Source: Prescottella equi
GTDB taxonomy: Bacteria > Actinomycetota > Actinomycetes > Mycobacteriales > Mycobacteriaceae
Assembly (NCBI RefSeq): GCF_020171745.1
Contig: NZ_JAIVAH010000017.1
Span: 62,001 to 126,000 of the forward strand
Direction of reading: 5' to 3'
DNA length: 64,000 nucleotides
A program made the position numbers and the translations under genes. Shown piece by piece: positions 25,520 through 34,179 of the stretch; within the stretch, counting starts at the first letter, position 1; the number at the start of each line of letters is the position of its first letter. The notes under the pieces are model-generated. The model saw nothing but the letters and a program-made list of their open reading frames with translations. It made no database searches and was not told the DNA's origin.

Positions 25520-27348
25520 GCCGCGTCCTCCTCGGCTCCGGGGGTGACGAGCATGGTCATCGGTTCCTTGCCCTCGAGCGTCGATGCCAGCAGGAGCTGG
25601 GTGTAGCGCTGGGACGGGTCCCTCAGGATGTCGCGGACCGGCCCCTCCTCGACGACACGTCCGTTCTTCATCACGATCACGCGGTCGCACAGGTCGGCGA
25701 CGACTCCGAAGTTGTGGGTGACGAGCACGACCCCCATCCGTAGCCGCCCCTGGAGATCGCGGAGCAGGTCCAGGATCTCGGCCTGAACGGTGACGTCGAG
25801 GGCGGTGGTGGGCTCGTCCGCGATGATCAGGTCGGGGTCGCAGCTGATCGCCCCGGCGATGAGGACGCGCTGCGCCATGCCGCCGGAGATCTCGTGCGGG
25901 TAGGAATCGAAAGCCCGCTGTGGATTCGTGATGTGGACGTCCGCGAGCAGCTGCAGGGCACGTCGCCTGGCTTCGGCCTTCGAGATTCCGAGAAGGCGGA
26001 TCATCGGAGTCGTCAATTGGTAACCGATGGTGAACGCCGGGTCCAGGTTGCTCATCGGCTCCTGCGGGATGTACGCGATGCGCCGGCCACGGAGCTTCGT
26101 GAGCTGGTCCTGTCGGACCTGATCCTCGCCGGGGACGACCGTGTATTGCCCGTCGAACTGGATGGAGCCGGCGACGACGAGTGCGTTGCTCGGTAGCAGT
26201 CCCAGGATGGAGAAGGCAGTCTGCGACTTGCCGGATCCGGACTCGCCCACGATCCCGAGGATCTCCCCGCGGTCGACGTGGAAGGAGACGTCGTCGACGA
26301 CTCGCTTGATCGAACCGTCGGCCTGGGGGTATCCGACGCCGAGGCCGGTCACCTTGACCAGGTGATGCTCCGTGCCCGCCGGGACGGGCGGAACCTCGCC
26401 GTCCCGTCGTCGAGAGCCGTTGGCCACCTGTGGTTCCGGGCGACGTGCGCGCTTCCCGTGGCGGGTGGGCTTGTCGCCGTCCTCGAGCGCGTCCCGGAGA
26501 GCGTTCCCGAGCAGGACCAGTGCCCCGATCGTCAGCGCCAGCGCGAGCGCCGGCCACACCAGGAGCATGGGTGCGAGGTAGACGTTCTTGAATCCGTCGC
26601 TGAGCATGACGCCCCACGTGGATTTCGTCGGGTCTCCCAGCCCCAGGAACTCCAGCCCGGACTGGATGCCGATGGCCACGCCGCACACGGCGGACGTCTG
26701 GATGATGATCGGTGCCCGGACCGCGGCGAGGATGTGGCGAGCGATGATTCGCGGATCGGACAGTCCGGATACCCGGGCAGCGTCGACGTAGAGTTCGTTG
26801 CGCACGGCCTGGACGGCGGTTCGGGTGAGTCGAAAGTAGCTCGGGCTGATCAGCACACCGAAGGCGATCATCGAGATCCAGATGGACGGCCCGAACGCCG
26901 CTCGGATCGTCATCAGCACGATCAGCCCCGGCAGGCTCATGAGGATTCCGACGGCCCAGTTGGACACGGCATCGAACTTGCCGTCGAAGTACCCGGCGAC
27001 GAGGCCTGCGGGCAGGCCGATTCCGATGGCGACACCGGCGCAGAGTGCGGCCGAGAGCAACGTCATCCGCGCGCCGTACAGCAGGCGGCTCCAGGTGTCG
27101 CGGCCGGCGCTGTCGGTTCCCAGGATGTTGACGCCGTCCGGGCCGGCGAGTGTCTTGCCGATGTTGGCGGCGTCTTCGTCGAACGGTGCGAGGACGCCGG
27201 CGAAGAGGGCCAGGAGTGCGATCGTGGTGAGGACACCGACAGCGATGACGCCCAACGGATTCGTGAGCAGGCGTTTCACGACCGTGGAGCGGACGACGGT
27301 ACCGGACTGTCCGATCCGAGCCGAGGTCACCGATACGGATTCGGTCAT
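25516..27348 (-). CDS. Fused ABC permease and ATP-binding protein, Opp/Dpp family (DppC-DppD type)
   Basis: A 610-residue fusion. Residues about 1-290 are a DppC-type permease with NILGTDSAGRDTWSRLLYGAR near the N-terminus, several membrane segments and the EAA-like loop NELYVDAARVSGLSDPRIIARH. A charged linker (about 290-330) leads to an ATPase domain with GESGSGKSQT, YIPQEPMSNLDP, ISGGMAQR, LIIADEP and VTHNF. Such permease-ATPase fusions occur in actinobacterial Opp/Dpp systems. The stop overlaps the next ATPase gene; the start overlaps the DppB-like permease stop by 4 bases. Substrate: given the neighbours, a glycoside or oligosaccharide rather than a peptide (inference). Confidence 0.88.
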   Translation of the reverse strand: MTESVSVTSARIGQSGTVVRSTVVKRLLTNPLGVIAVGVLTTIALLALFAGVLAPFDEDAANIGKTLAGPDGVNILGTDSAGRDTWSRLLYGARMTLLSAALCAGVAIGIGLPAGLVAGYFDGKFDAVSNWAVGILMSLPGLIVLMTIRAAFGPSIWISMIAFGVLISPSYFRLTRTAVQAVRNELYVDAARVSGLSDPRIIARHILAAVRAPIIIQTSAVCGVAIGIQSGLEFLGLGDPTKSTWGVMLSDGFKNVYLAPMLLVWPALALALTIGALVLLGNALRDALEDGDKPTRHGKRARRPEPQVANGSRRRDGEVPPVPAGTEHHLVKVTGLGVGYPQADGSIKRVVDDVSFHVDRGEILGIVGESGSGKSQTAFSILGLLPSNALVVAGSIQFDGQYTVVPGEDQVRQDQLTKLRGRRIAYIPQEPMSNLDPAFTIGYQLTTPMIRLLGISKAEARRRALQLLADVHITNPQRAFDSYPHEISGGMAQRVLIAGAISCDPDLIIADEPTTALDVTVQAEILDLLRDLQGRLRMGVVLVTHNFGVVADLCDRVIVMKNGRVVEEGPVRDILRDPSQRYTQLLLASTLEGKEPMTMLVTPGAEEDAA

Positions 27349-28286
27349 GAGACACGCACCTTCGGGTTGAGCCAGCCGTTGAGGATGTCCACAGCGAGGT
27401 TGACCACGATGACGACCGCGACCGTGTACATGACGATTCCCATCACGATGGGCAGGTCACTCTGACTCGTCGCGGTGACGGCGAGCGGGCCGATCCCCGG
27501 AAGCGCGAAGATCTGCTCGATGATGACGACTCCGCCCAGCATCCCGATCAGCTGCAGGCTGAGGACGGTGAGACCTGTCGGCGCCGCGCTGCGCAGGACG
27601 TGGCGGAACAGGATCTCGCGCTCGTCGAGACCACGACTGCGAAGCGTGCGGACGTAGTCCTTCTCGAGTTGCTTGATGACCGCGCTCCGGATCTGCTGCG
27701 CACCCGCGGTGACTCCACTCAGGAGCAGGGCGAGGACCGGGAGCGTCATCGACATGGCCCAAGCCTGAATCCCTGCACCGGGAACGATCGTGCTGGTGGC
27801 CGGGAACCAGCCCAGCCGGATCGCGAGGAAGGTGACCAGGACGACTGCGACGACGAAGCCCGGGACGGAGTTTCCGGCGACCGCGCCCACCTGGACGATG
27901 CGGTCGACCCATCCGCGCTTCACCGCGGCCGTGACCCCCAGCAGTGTCGAGCAGATCGCGATCAGGATCATCGCCACGACAACCATGACCATGGTGACCG
28001 GAACCCGGTTCGCCATCGCGGCGGTCACCGGCTCCGACGTGAACCACGAGCTGCCGAGGTCACCGCGGAACGCTCCGGTCAGCCAGTCGACGTACCGGCC
28101 GAGGATCGGTTGGTCGAGACCCAGCTCGGCTTCCTTGGCCGTGACCTGCTCCGGAGTGGCCTGGTCGCCGAGGATGTTCCGGGCGATGCTGCCGCTCGAG
28201 ACGTACAGCAGCGCGAAGGTCAGTGCCGAGACCGCGAGCAGTACGACGAGTCCGCTGCCGAGCCGCCGGAGGACGAATCCCGTCAT
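27345..28286 (-). CDS. ABC transporter permease, Opp/Dpp family (DppB-like)
   Basis: A 313-residue inner-membrane protein with about six helices. It begins with the DppB pattern MTGFVLRRLGSGLVVLLAVS, has an LGLDQPILGRYVDWL periplasmic loop and the EAA-like loop KDYVRTLRSRGLDEREILFRH for contact with the ATPase. ATG 28286 overlaps the stop of the binding-protein gene. It pairs with the permease half of the downstream fusion. Confidence 0.9.
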   Translation of the reverse strand: MTGFVLRRLGSGLVVLLAVSALTFALLYVSSGSIARNILGDQATPEQVTAKEAELGLDQPILGRYVDWLTGAFRGDLGSSWFTSEPVTAAMANRVPVTMVMVVVAMILIAICSTLLGVTAAVKRGWVDRIVQVGAVAGNSVPGFVVAVVLVTFLAIRLGWFPATSTIVPGAGIQAWAMSMTLPVLALLLSGVTAGAQQIRSAVIKQLEKDYVRTLRSRGLDEREILFRHVLRSAAPTGLTVLSLQLIGMLGGVVIIEQIFALPGIGPLAVTATSQSDLPIVMGIVMYTVAVVIVVNLAVDILNGWLNPKVRVS

Positions 28287-29803
28287 CGGCCGTCCCGCGG
28301 CTGGTAGTTGTAGATCGACGGCACGGCCTGCTGGATCTGCGGTGTCACGTCGACCTTGTCGTTGTGGTAGTACATCTGGTTCACCCGGTACAGAGGAGCG
28401 AACCAGGCCTGTTCCACCACGTATTCGTTGACGGCCCGTGCCGGCGTCGCCGAGTCCGACCCGCCGTTGCGGACCGCCTCGATCAGCCCCTCCAACTCCG
28501 GGGACCTCGTCTCGAACGGGTTGTACAGCGCCGTCGGCGCCACGAGTTGATTGATCGCCACCCACGGTTCCCCCTGGAACAGCGAGAAGTAGAGGGAGGT
28601 GTACTTCTGCGCCGCGATGTCGGCGGAGATTGTGTTCGCGATCGCGGCCCCGACCTCGAGCCGGATACCCACGTCCGCGAGTTGTTGCTTGACGACCGAG
28701 ATCTCGGTCTCGAACTGGGAGATGGCCGGAACCTCGATGGTCAGGCCCGATGCGTAGCCGGCTTCCGCCAGCAGCGCCTTCGCCTTGGCCGGATCGTAGG
28801 GGTACCGGTTCTCGAGCGCCTCCACCCAGGCGCCGCTCTCCTTGCCGAACGGCTGCGAGGTGGGTGTGCCTTCGCCCAGCACCACCTGGTCGAGAATCGT
28901 CTGCCGGTCGAACGCGTGGTTGATCGCCTGACGCACGCGGACGTCCTTCAGCGCCGGGTTGCGGGTGCCGTCACGGTCCAGCAGGAGCAGGCCCTGCCAG
29001 TCGACCTGATTGATCGCAGCTTCCAGGCCGGCGCCCTCGGCCTGCTTGCTGGCCTTGGGGGACAGCAGGGTTGCGTCGACCTGCCCGGAGACGAGGGCGT
29101 TCGTGCGGGCCGTGATGTCCGGCAGCACTTTGAGGGTGATCTTCTCGTAGTGCTGCAGGTCCTCGTTCCAGTAATCCTGGCGGGCGGAGAACACGACCTG
29201 CGCGCCCTTCACCGATCCGCCCTTGTCCAGGGTGTACGGGCCGGTTCCTACCGGATCGGTCTGGATCCCTTCGTTCTCCAGTGCCTTCGGGCTGCCCATC
29301 AGCCCGGCCGCCTGGCTGAGGTAGTACGTCAGCGCCGGGTCGGGAGCTCGGAGGGTGATGGCGATCGTGTCCGTGTCCACCACCGTGATCTGTTCGACGG
29401 CCCCGAGCTGGGCCGTCTGGGGGCCGTTGGCGGCCCGGAAGCGGTCGAGGTTCGCCTTGGCCGCGGCAGCATCGAACACGGTTCCGTCGCTGAAGGTGAC
29501 CGCGGAACGGAGATCGACGGTCAGCACCGTGCCGTCCGCATTGTAGTTCCAGTCGGTCGCCAGCATCGGCGTGAGCGTGCCGTCGGGTTCGCGCAGGATC
29601 AGGGTGTCGTAGACGGCCTGGAACGGCACCAGGGCGTTGCCGACGCCGGCCTGAGCCGGATCCCACGAACGGACGTCGTTCAAGGCGCCCACTGTGAGTG
29701 CGGTGGAACCTGTCTGGGTGGCTCCCGCGCCCGCACCGCAGGCACTCGACGCGAGTGCTGCGCTGACGAGCAGCACGGCTGCCGCAAGCCGGGGACTCTT
29801 CAT
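28283..29803 (-). CDS. ABC transporter substrate-binding lipoprotein, family 5 (Opp/Dpp type)
   Basis: A 506-residue extracellular binding protein. The signal peptide ends in a lipobox (LASSACG, Cys at about residue 22), so it is lipid-anchored on the outer membrane leaflet face. SBP_bac_5 features: WDPAQAGVGNALVPFQAVYDTL, VTFSDGTVFDAAAAKANLDR, PVGTGPYTL and DVRVRQAINHAFDR. ATG 29803 follows AGGAGCC. It is the first gene of the importer unit; a LacI-type operator lies 119 bases upstream. Family 5 proteins bind peptides, nickel and also oligosaccharides and glycosides; the context favours a sugar ligand. Confidence 0.9.
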   Translation of the reverse strand: MKSPRLAAAVLLVSAALASSACGAGAGATQTGSTALTVGALNDVRSWDPAQAGVGNALVPFQAVYDTLILREPDGTLTPMLATDWNYNADGTVLTVDLRSAVTFSDGTVFDAAAAKANLDRFRAANGPQTAQLGAVEQITVVDTDTIAITLRAPDPALTYYLSQAAGLMGSPKALENEGIQTDPVGTGPYTLDKGGSVKGAQVVFSARQDYWNEDLQHYEKITLKVLPDITARTNALVSGQVDATLLSPKASKQAEGAGLEAAINQVDWQGLLLLDRDGTRNPALKDVRVRQAINHAFDRQTILDQVVLGEGTPTSQPFGKESGAWVEALENRYPYDPAKAKALLAEAGYASGLTIEVPAISQFETEISVVKQQLADVGIRLEVGAAIANTISADIAAQKYTSLYFSLFQGEPWVAINQLVAPTALYNPFETRSPELEGLIEAVRNGGSDSATPARAVNEYVVEQAWFAPLYRVNQMYYHNDKVDVTPQIQQAVPSIYNYQPRDGR

Positions 29804-29921
29804 TCTGGCTCCTAGGAGTTTTCGGGAACCTCGAGGCGATGGGAGGGCGCATGCGCCCACTGGGGTGTGCTGTGCGCCACACCCTGTCGTATGCATGGGA
29901 GATTACGTTCGATTGGCAAGA

Positions 29922-29939
29922 TTGGCAACCGGTTGTCAA
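29922..29939. promoter_or_regulatory. LacI-type operator upstream of the importer unit
   Basis: TTGGCAACCGGTTGTCAA, an 18-base palindrome with one mismatched pair and a central CCGG. A further half-site-like TTGGCAA lies just before it (29913-29919). It is 119 bases upstream of the binding-protein start. The match to the site at 21313 (in reverse orientation, one base different) supports a shared repressor. Confidence 0.75.
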
Positions 29940-30044
29940 CATTTGTTGCACCAAAGAGGGCGATTTCGAAACTGACTCTGTCAGTGAAGTTTTGATCGGC
30001 GAGCGGTACCTGTCCCGGCTGTTGCCGGCCGGTCGGAGCGGGGG

Positions 30045-31052
30045 TCAGGACACCTCGCCCAGGGCATCCGGGTAACTCATCCGGTAGAGGTCCTTGACTA
30101 TGCGCAGGGACTTCTCTGCTTCGTCCGCGCCGATCCAGAAGGGTTCGGCGTCGTCCAGGCGATCGTAGAAGTCCCGGATGAGCAGTTGATGGGACGCACC
30201 CCAGTAGGTGCGGCCGTCGGCCGCGGGTGCTCGGTCGGAGACGACCTCCCTCTTGCCGTCTCGATACGTCACCGTGAGATCGTCCCCGAGGTGCAGGCTC
30301 GCCTTCTCGGTCTCGATGTCCAGTGTCACCGGGGCGTTCGTGGCGTTCGCGAGCGTCGCGAAGAAGACGCTGCGGATGCCGCCGGTGTGCTCTGCCACGA
30401 ACTCCGCTGTGTCCTCGACGGCGATGACATCCGCCAGGCGCCGGGTCGAGGTTCGCCCGTCGACCGAGACGATGTCCCCGACCAGCCATTGGAGCAGATC
30501 CACGGTGTGGATCGCCTGGTTCATCATCAGTCCGCCGCCACCCTCGGCCCAGGTGCCGCGCCACGGCCGGTTGCGGTAGTACTCCGGTGTGCGGCTCCAC
30601 ATCACGGTTGCGGAGGCGCCCAGTATCGCGCCGAGCTCGCCGCCGTCGAGCAGGCCGCGCATGGCCTCGACGGTCGTGTTGTACCGGTTCTGGAAGCAGA
30701 CCGCGATCCGCGCCGAGCTCCGCTGTGCTGCGGCCACCACCCGAGCGCCCTCGGCGCGGGTGTGCGCCAGGGGTTTCTCGACCAGCACGTGGATGCCGCG
30801 GTCCAGACAGTCCACTGTCATCGATGCGTGCAGATGGTGTGGTGTGCAGATGTGAACGACGCCGGGGTGAACCGTGTCGAGCATCGTCCGGTAGTCCGAG
30901 AACGCTTGCACACCATGCCTTTCGGATGCGGCGTGAAGACGTCTCGGGTCGGTGTCGCAGACCGCGACCAATTGGGTGTCCGGGGTGGAGGCCAGGGCCT
31001 CGAAGTGGACGCTCGAGACGTCCCCGCATCCGATGACTGCGACTGTCGGCAT
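30045..31052 (-). CDS. Gfo/Idh/MocA family oxidoreductase (second of two)
   Basis: A 335-residue dehydrogenase with Rossmann motif VAVIGCGDVSSVHFEAL, the signature HVLVEKPLAHTR with the catalytic Lys, and GGGLMMNQAIHTVDLLQW. I chose ATG 31052 because AGGGAG precedes it and the Rossmann strand begins at once; an earlier ATG at 31109 overlaps the upstream stop (ATGA) and would add 19 polar residues. It shares domain layout with the dehydrogenase at 22512 but is clearly a different sequence, and like it is linked to an isomerase-like gene. Confidence 0.85.
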   Translation of the reverse strand: MPTVAVIGCGDVSSVHFEALASTPDTQLVAVCDTDPRRLHAASERHGVQAFSDYRTMLDTVHPGVVHICTPHHLHASMTVDCLDRGIHVLVEKPLAHTRAEGARVVAAAQRSSARIAVCFQNRYNTTVEAMRGLLDGGELGAILGASATVMWSRTPEYYRNRPWRGTWAEGGGGLMMNQAIHTVDLLQWLVGDIVSVDGRTSTRRLADVIAVEDTAEFVAEHTGGIRSVFFATLANATNAPVTLDIETEKASLHLGDDLTVTYRDGKREVVSDRAPAADGRTYWGASHQLLIRDFYDRLDDAEPFWIGADEAEKSLRIVKDLYRMSYPDALGEVS

Positions 31053-31105
31053 TTTCGCTCCCTGTGACGATTCGTTCTGTTCGATCGAGATGTTCCGGCC
31101 GGCGC

Positions 31106-31948
31106 TCATGCGAGAGTGACGCCGCGGGCCGTCGCGAGGGTGGCGAAGGCGCGGGCAGCGTCGCCGAACGCGGCCGGGCCGGAGAACCCGCCGAGCTCGT
31201 GGGCGCTGGCGAGATGCGGTTCGAGGGAGGCGAAGCCGCGGTAGCCGTCCGCGGCGAGCGCGGCGATCGTCGCGTCCAGTTCGCCGTCCCCCGCACCCGC
31301 CGGCACGACGTCACCGGTGGTCGCCAGCGCGTCCTTCACCTGGAAGTAGGCGAGGTACGGACGAAGGAGGTGGTATCCGTCGGTGTAGGGCTTGACGCCG
31401 ACCTGTACGAAATTCGCGTTGTCCCAAGCGACTCGGAGTGCGGGGGAGTCGACGGCCGTCATGATGTCGAGGACCCGTTCGGGGGTGTCGCCGTAGATAC
31501 CCTTCTCGTTCTCGTGCAGCAACACGACGCCTGCATCCGCGGCAACGGCGGCGAGGGCGTGCATGCGTTCGAGGACCGCATCGCGAACGTCGCAGTGGCT
31601 CCGGTTGGGGCCGCGGTAGAAGGAGAAGATCCGGATGCTTTCGGAGTGCAACGCCTTCGCGACGGCGATGACCCGGCGAAGGCGTTCGACCTCGCTGCCT
31701 ACGGGCAGCTCGACATCTACCTTGCCGATCGGGCTCGCAATGGCGGAGACCGTGAGTCCCTTGTCGTCCAGGATCTTCCGCAGCCGAGCCACGTGGTCTG
31801 GCGACATCTCCGCGACGTTGACACCCCAGGCGCTGCGTACCTCGATGTGGGAGGCTCCCAGTGCGAGGAGAACGGCGGCCTGGACAGCTGGATCCGGATC
31901 GATTTCGTCACCGAACCCGGACAGCTTCCACGACGTACCCTGATCCAT
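31106..31948 (-). CDS. Sugar phosphate isomerase/epimerase-like TIM-barrel protein (second of two)
   Basis: A 280-residue TIM barrel of the AP-endonuclease-2/xylose-isomerase-like family. Visible metal-site segments: ASHIEVRS, VLLHENEKGIYGDTPER, AWDNANFVQ, YFQVKDA and SLEPHLAS. ATG 31948 follows GAAAGGGC. It heads the short unit with the second Gfo/Idh gene, with a LacI-type operator 105 bases upstream. Likely acts on the same imported sugar as its neighbours; the reaction (isomerisation, epimerisation or beta-elimination of a 3-keto-glycoside) is not determinable. Confidence 0.82.
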   Translation of the reverse strand: MDQGTSWKLSGFGDEIDPDPAVQAAVLLALGASHIEVRSAWGVNVAEMSPDHVARLRKILDDKGLTVSAIASPIGKVDVELPVGSEVERLRRVIAVAKALHSESIRIFSFYRGPNRSHCDVRDAVLERMHALAAVAADAGVVLLHENEKGIYGDTPERVLDIMTAVDSPALRVAWDNANFVQVGVKPYTDGYHLLRPYLAYFQVKDALATTGDVVPAGAGDGELDATIAALAADGYRGFASLEPHLASAHELGGFSGPAAFGDAARAFATLATARGVTLA

Positions 31949-32052
31949 TATGGGTGCCCTTTCAGTGGCAGGGAGCATCTCCGCTCATGGCGGCCGCATG
32001 ACCCAGGTCACACGTATGCGATTTCAGGAACGGTAACGGTAGACCGCATTCG

Positions 32053-32068
32053 TGGCAACCGGTTGCCT
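32053..32068. promoter_or_regulatory. LacI-type operator upstream of the second isomerase gene
   Basis: TGGCAACCGGTTGCCT, with the same central CAACCGGTTG as the sites at 21313 and 29922 and an arm identity of 7 of 8. It lies 105 bases upstream of the isomerase-like gene start. Confidence 0.7.
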
Positions 32069-32643
32069 CAATCTTTCACGGAGATTCCTCGGCGTCCACC
32101 TCGAATGTGAGCGGCTCGCGACCGGCTGGCTGGTTGCGAGTGGTTGGCATGCAATCCGACGCCGAATGTGCGGTAGTGGCAGGCCGGCACCAGATCACGA
32201 TCACGCCGAGCGCGATCGTGCTGGGGACCGCCCATCGGGTGTGTTGCAATGGGTGCCCTTCGGCGACGGTCTGAGTCGGCGAGGCAACGGGCACCATTGT
32301 GGAACGCCTGCACGGGGGCGCCAGGAGGTGACCCTGCCGTCCAGATGATGCACTCCTGCAATTAGTTCGGAGCATCGACCGATCGGCCGGGTGGAGGGAG
32401 ATGGGGCCGGCCACCTCGGGCCTCGAGTGGGCGCCCCCTCCGGCGGAACCGGAGGTATGACGGGTCGCTACACCATGCCGATACGGTGACAGTCGCATCG
32501 TCGAGTTCGGTACATGAGTTCGTACTCGGCAATCGGGAGGCGACGGTGTCCCGCCGAGGGATCGTTGTGTCGTGCGGTGGCGAGGGCGTGGCAGATCGGT
32601 ACGGAGGTCGCCCTTGTCGGGGATGCGCATGTCGGTGCGGCGG
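32069..32643. other. Intergenic stretch without a supported gene
   Basis: About 575 bases between the operator and the DoxX-like gene. Several frames are open but none has a ribosome site, a recognisable domain or the codon pattern of its neighbours. A minus-strand frame around 32076-32300 contains a short hydrophobic run (STIALGVIVIW) and could be a remnant of a membrane protein; I do not annotate it. Confidence 0.4.
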
Positions 32644-33030
32644 TCAGCAGGTCGCGGCCGGTCTCTGCTCTCGAAGCAAATACCCGAGCAGCACCAGCAT
32701 CGGCACACTCCAGATCCAGTAGCCCCAGCCGAACAGCATGAGGGCCACGTGGAAGGCGATTGCACCGATCAGTCCGATCCGGGTCCAGCGACCACCCGCT
32801 AGGACCAGAACGCCGATCGCGAGCTCGCCGGCCGCGACGACGAGGCCCCAGGCCGCCGGGTGCGCCATGAAGACGTCCCGCCACGCCGTCCGGACGAACG
32901 GCAGGTACGACTGGTCGGCGAAGGGGCGGTACAGCTCGGCGTCGGCGGCGACGATGCCGACGTGGATGCCGGCGGTGAACACGAACAGCCCACCGACGAG
33001 TCGGCGGAGCAGGTCCGCGGTCCGGCTCAC
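32644..33030 (-). CDS. DoxX-like small membrane protein
   Basis: A 128-residue protein with four predicted membrane helices (about 10-30, 60-80, 85-105, 105-122), the layout of DoxX/DoxX-like proteins. Its ATG overlaps the TGA of the alcohol dehydrogenase gene in an ATGA, so it is translationally coupled to it. DoxX-like proteins are linked to redox membrane complexes in a few species; the role here is unknown. Confidence 0.7.
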   Translation of the reverse strand: MSRTADLLRRLVGGLFVFTAGIHVGIVAADAELYRPFADQSYLPFVRTAWRDVFMAHPAAWGLVVAAGELAIGVLVLAGGRWTRIGLIGAIAFHVALMLFGWGYWIWSVPMLVLLGYLLREQRPAATC

Positions 33031-34067
33031 GGCACGATGACGGCCCGGCCGCGCAGCGTTCCCGCCGCGAGCCGGCGGTACGCTTCGATGCCGTCGTCGA
33101 GTGCGAACCGCTCGACCGCGATGTCCAGGACACCCTGGTGCGCGAGGTCGATCAACTCGATGAGTTCGCTGCGCGAACCCCAGTACGGGGATGCGACGTT
33201 CGTCTCGTAGGCCCCGGTGAAGAAGCCGACCCGGGCCGCGGACTTCCCGTCGCCGAGACCGACGATCGTGACGTCGGACCCGACACCGGCGACGGCGGTC
33301 GCGACGTCCAGCGTCGGCTGGATGCCCACGAAATCGAGGACCAGCGCGGCACCGGCCCGGCCGGTGATCTTCCGGACGTTCGCGGCGGCGTCGGCGTTCG
33401 ACAGCACGGTCTCGTGGGCGCCGACCTCGCGCGCGAACGCCAGCTTCTCGTCGGTTACGTCGAGGGCGATGATTCGGGCGGGCGACAGGTGTCGGAGCAG
33501 TTGGATGCCGACGTGTCCGAGCCCGCCGGTGCCGATCACGACGGCGTAGGAGCCCGCGCGGAGCTTGCCGAGCGACCGTTTGATCGCGTGGTAGGGGGTG
33601 AGACCGGCATCGGTCAACGGCACGGTGGTGACGGGGTCGAGATCACCGATCGGGACCAGGTGGCGGGGCGAGTCGACGATCATGTACTCGGCAATCGCAC
33701 CCGGTGCGCCGAGCCCGGGTGGGGCGATGCCGAGTTCCCTTGCGCGGGAACAGTAGTTCTCGAGGCCCTGGGCGCAGTGCCAGCAGCGTCCGCACCCCCA
33801 CGGCCCGTACACGACGACGTTGGTTCCGATCTCGAGGTCCGTGACCCCGGCGCCGACGGCGGCCACTCGGCCGGCGCCCTCGTGCCCGAGCGTCATCGGC
33901 AGGTCGTAGCCGAACTGCTCGGCGGGGAGGCTCATGACGAACTCGTCCGAGTGACACACGCCCGCCGCGGTGATTTCGAGTAGCACCTCGCCCGGTTTCG
34001 GCTCCGGCGTCGGAATCTCGACGAGTTCGGGTTCCGCCCCGATTCGGGTGTACTGGATCGCCTTCAC
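33027..34067 (-). CDS. Zinc-dependent NAD alcohol dehydrogenase, ADH-A-like
   Basis: A 346-residue medium-chain dehydrogenase. Catalytic zinc ligands lie in GVCHSDEFVM and LGHEGAG; the structural zinc site is CGRCWHCAQGLENYC; the NAD motif is GTGGLGHVG. The remembered sequence of Rhodococcus ruber ADH-A, a secondary alcohol dehydrogenase, shares long blocks (YGPWGCG, PPGLG, AEYMIVDS, RHLVPIGDLDPV, VPLTDAGLTPYHAI), so oxidation/reduction of secondary alcohols and ketones is a reasonable prediction. GTG 34067 follows AAGGAGTCCAGC. Start of a two-gene unit with the DoxX-like gene. Confidence 0.9.
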   Translation of the reverse strand: MKAIQYTRIGAEPELVEIPTPEPKPGEVLLEITAAGVCHSDEFVMSLPAEQFGYDLPMTLGHEGAGRVAAVGAGVTDLEIGTNVVVYGPWGCGRCWHCAQGLENYCSRARELGIAPPGLGAPGAIAEYMIVDSPRHLVPIGDLDPVTTVPLTDAGLTPYHAIKRSLGKLRAGSYAVVIGTGGLGHVGIQLLRHLSPARIIALDVTDEKLAFAREVGAHETVLSNADAAANVRKITGRAGAALVLDFVGIQPTLDVATAVAGVGSDVTIVGLGDGKSAARVGFFTGAYETNVASPYWGSRSELIELIDLAHQGVLDIAVERFALDDGIEAYRRLAAGTLRGRAVIVP

Positions 34068-34179
34068 GCTGGACTCCTTCGATGGGCACTCGCGGTCGAG
34101 GACGTGTCGCGTCTCGAGCATCGCACGGATCCACCGACTCGGGGGACAGGTGCCGTCCTCCGGCGTTAGGTTGCAGTGC

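Noticed and set aside
24656-27355. 899-codon minus frame joining two ABC genes
   Set aside because: The front two-thirds is the wrong frame of the fused permease-ATPase; only the last 287 codons are real.
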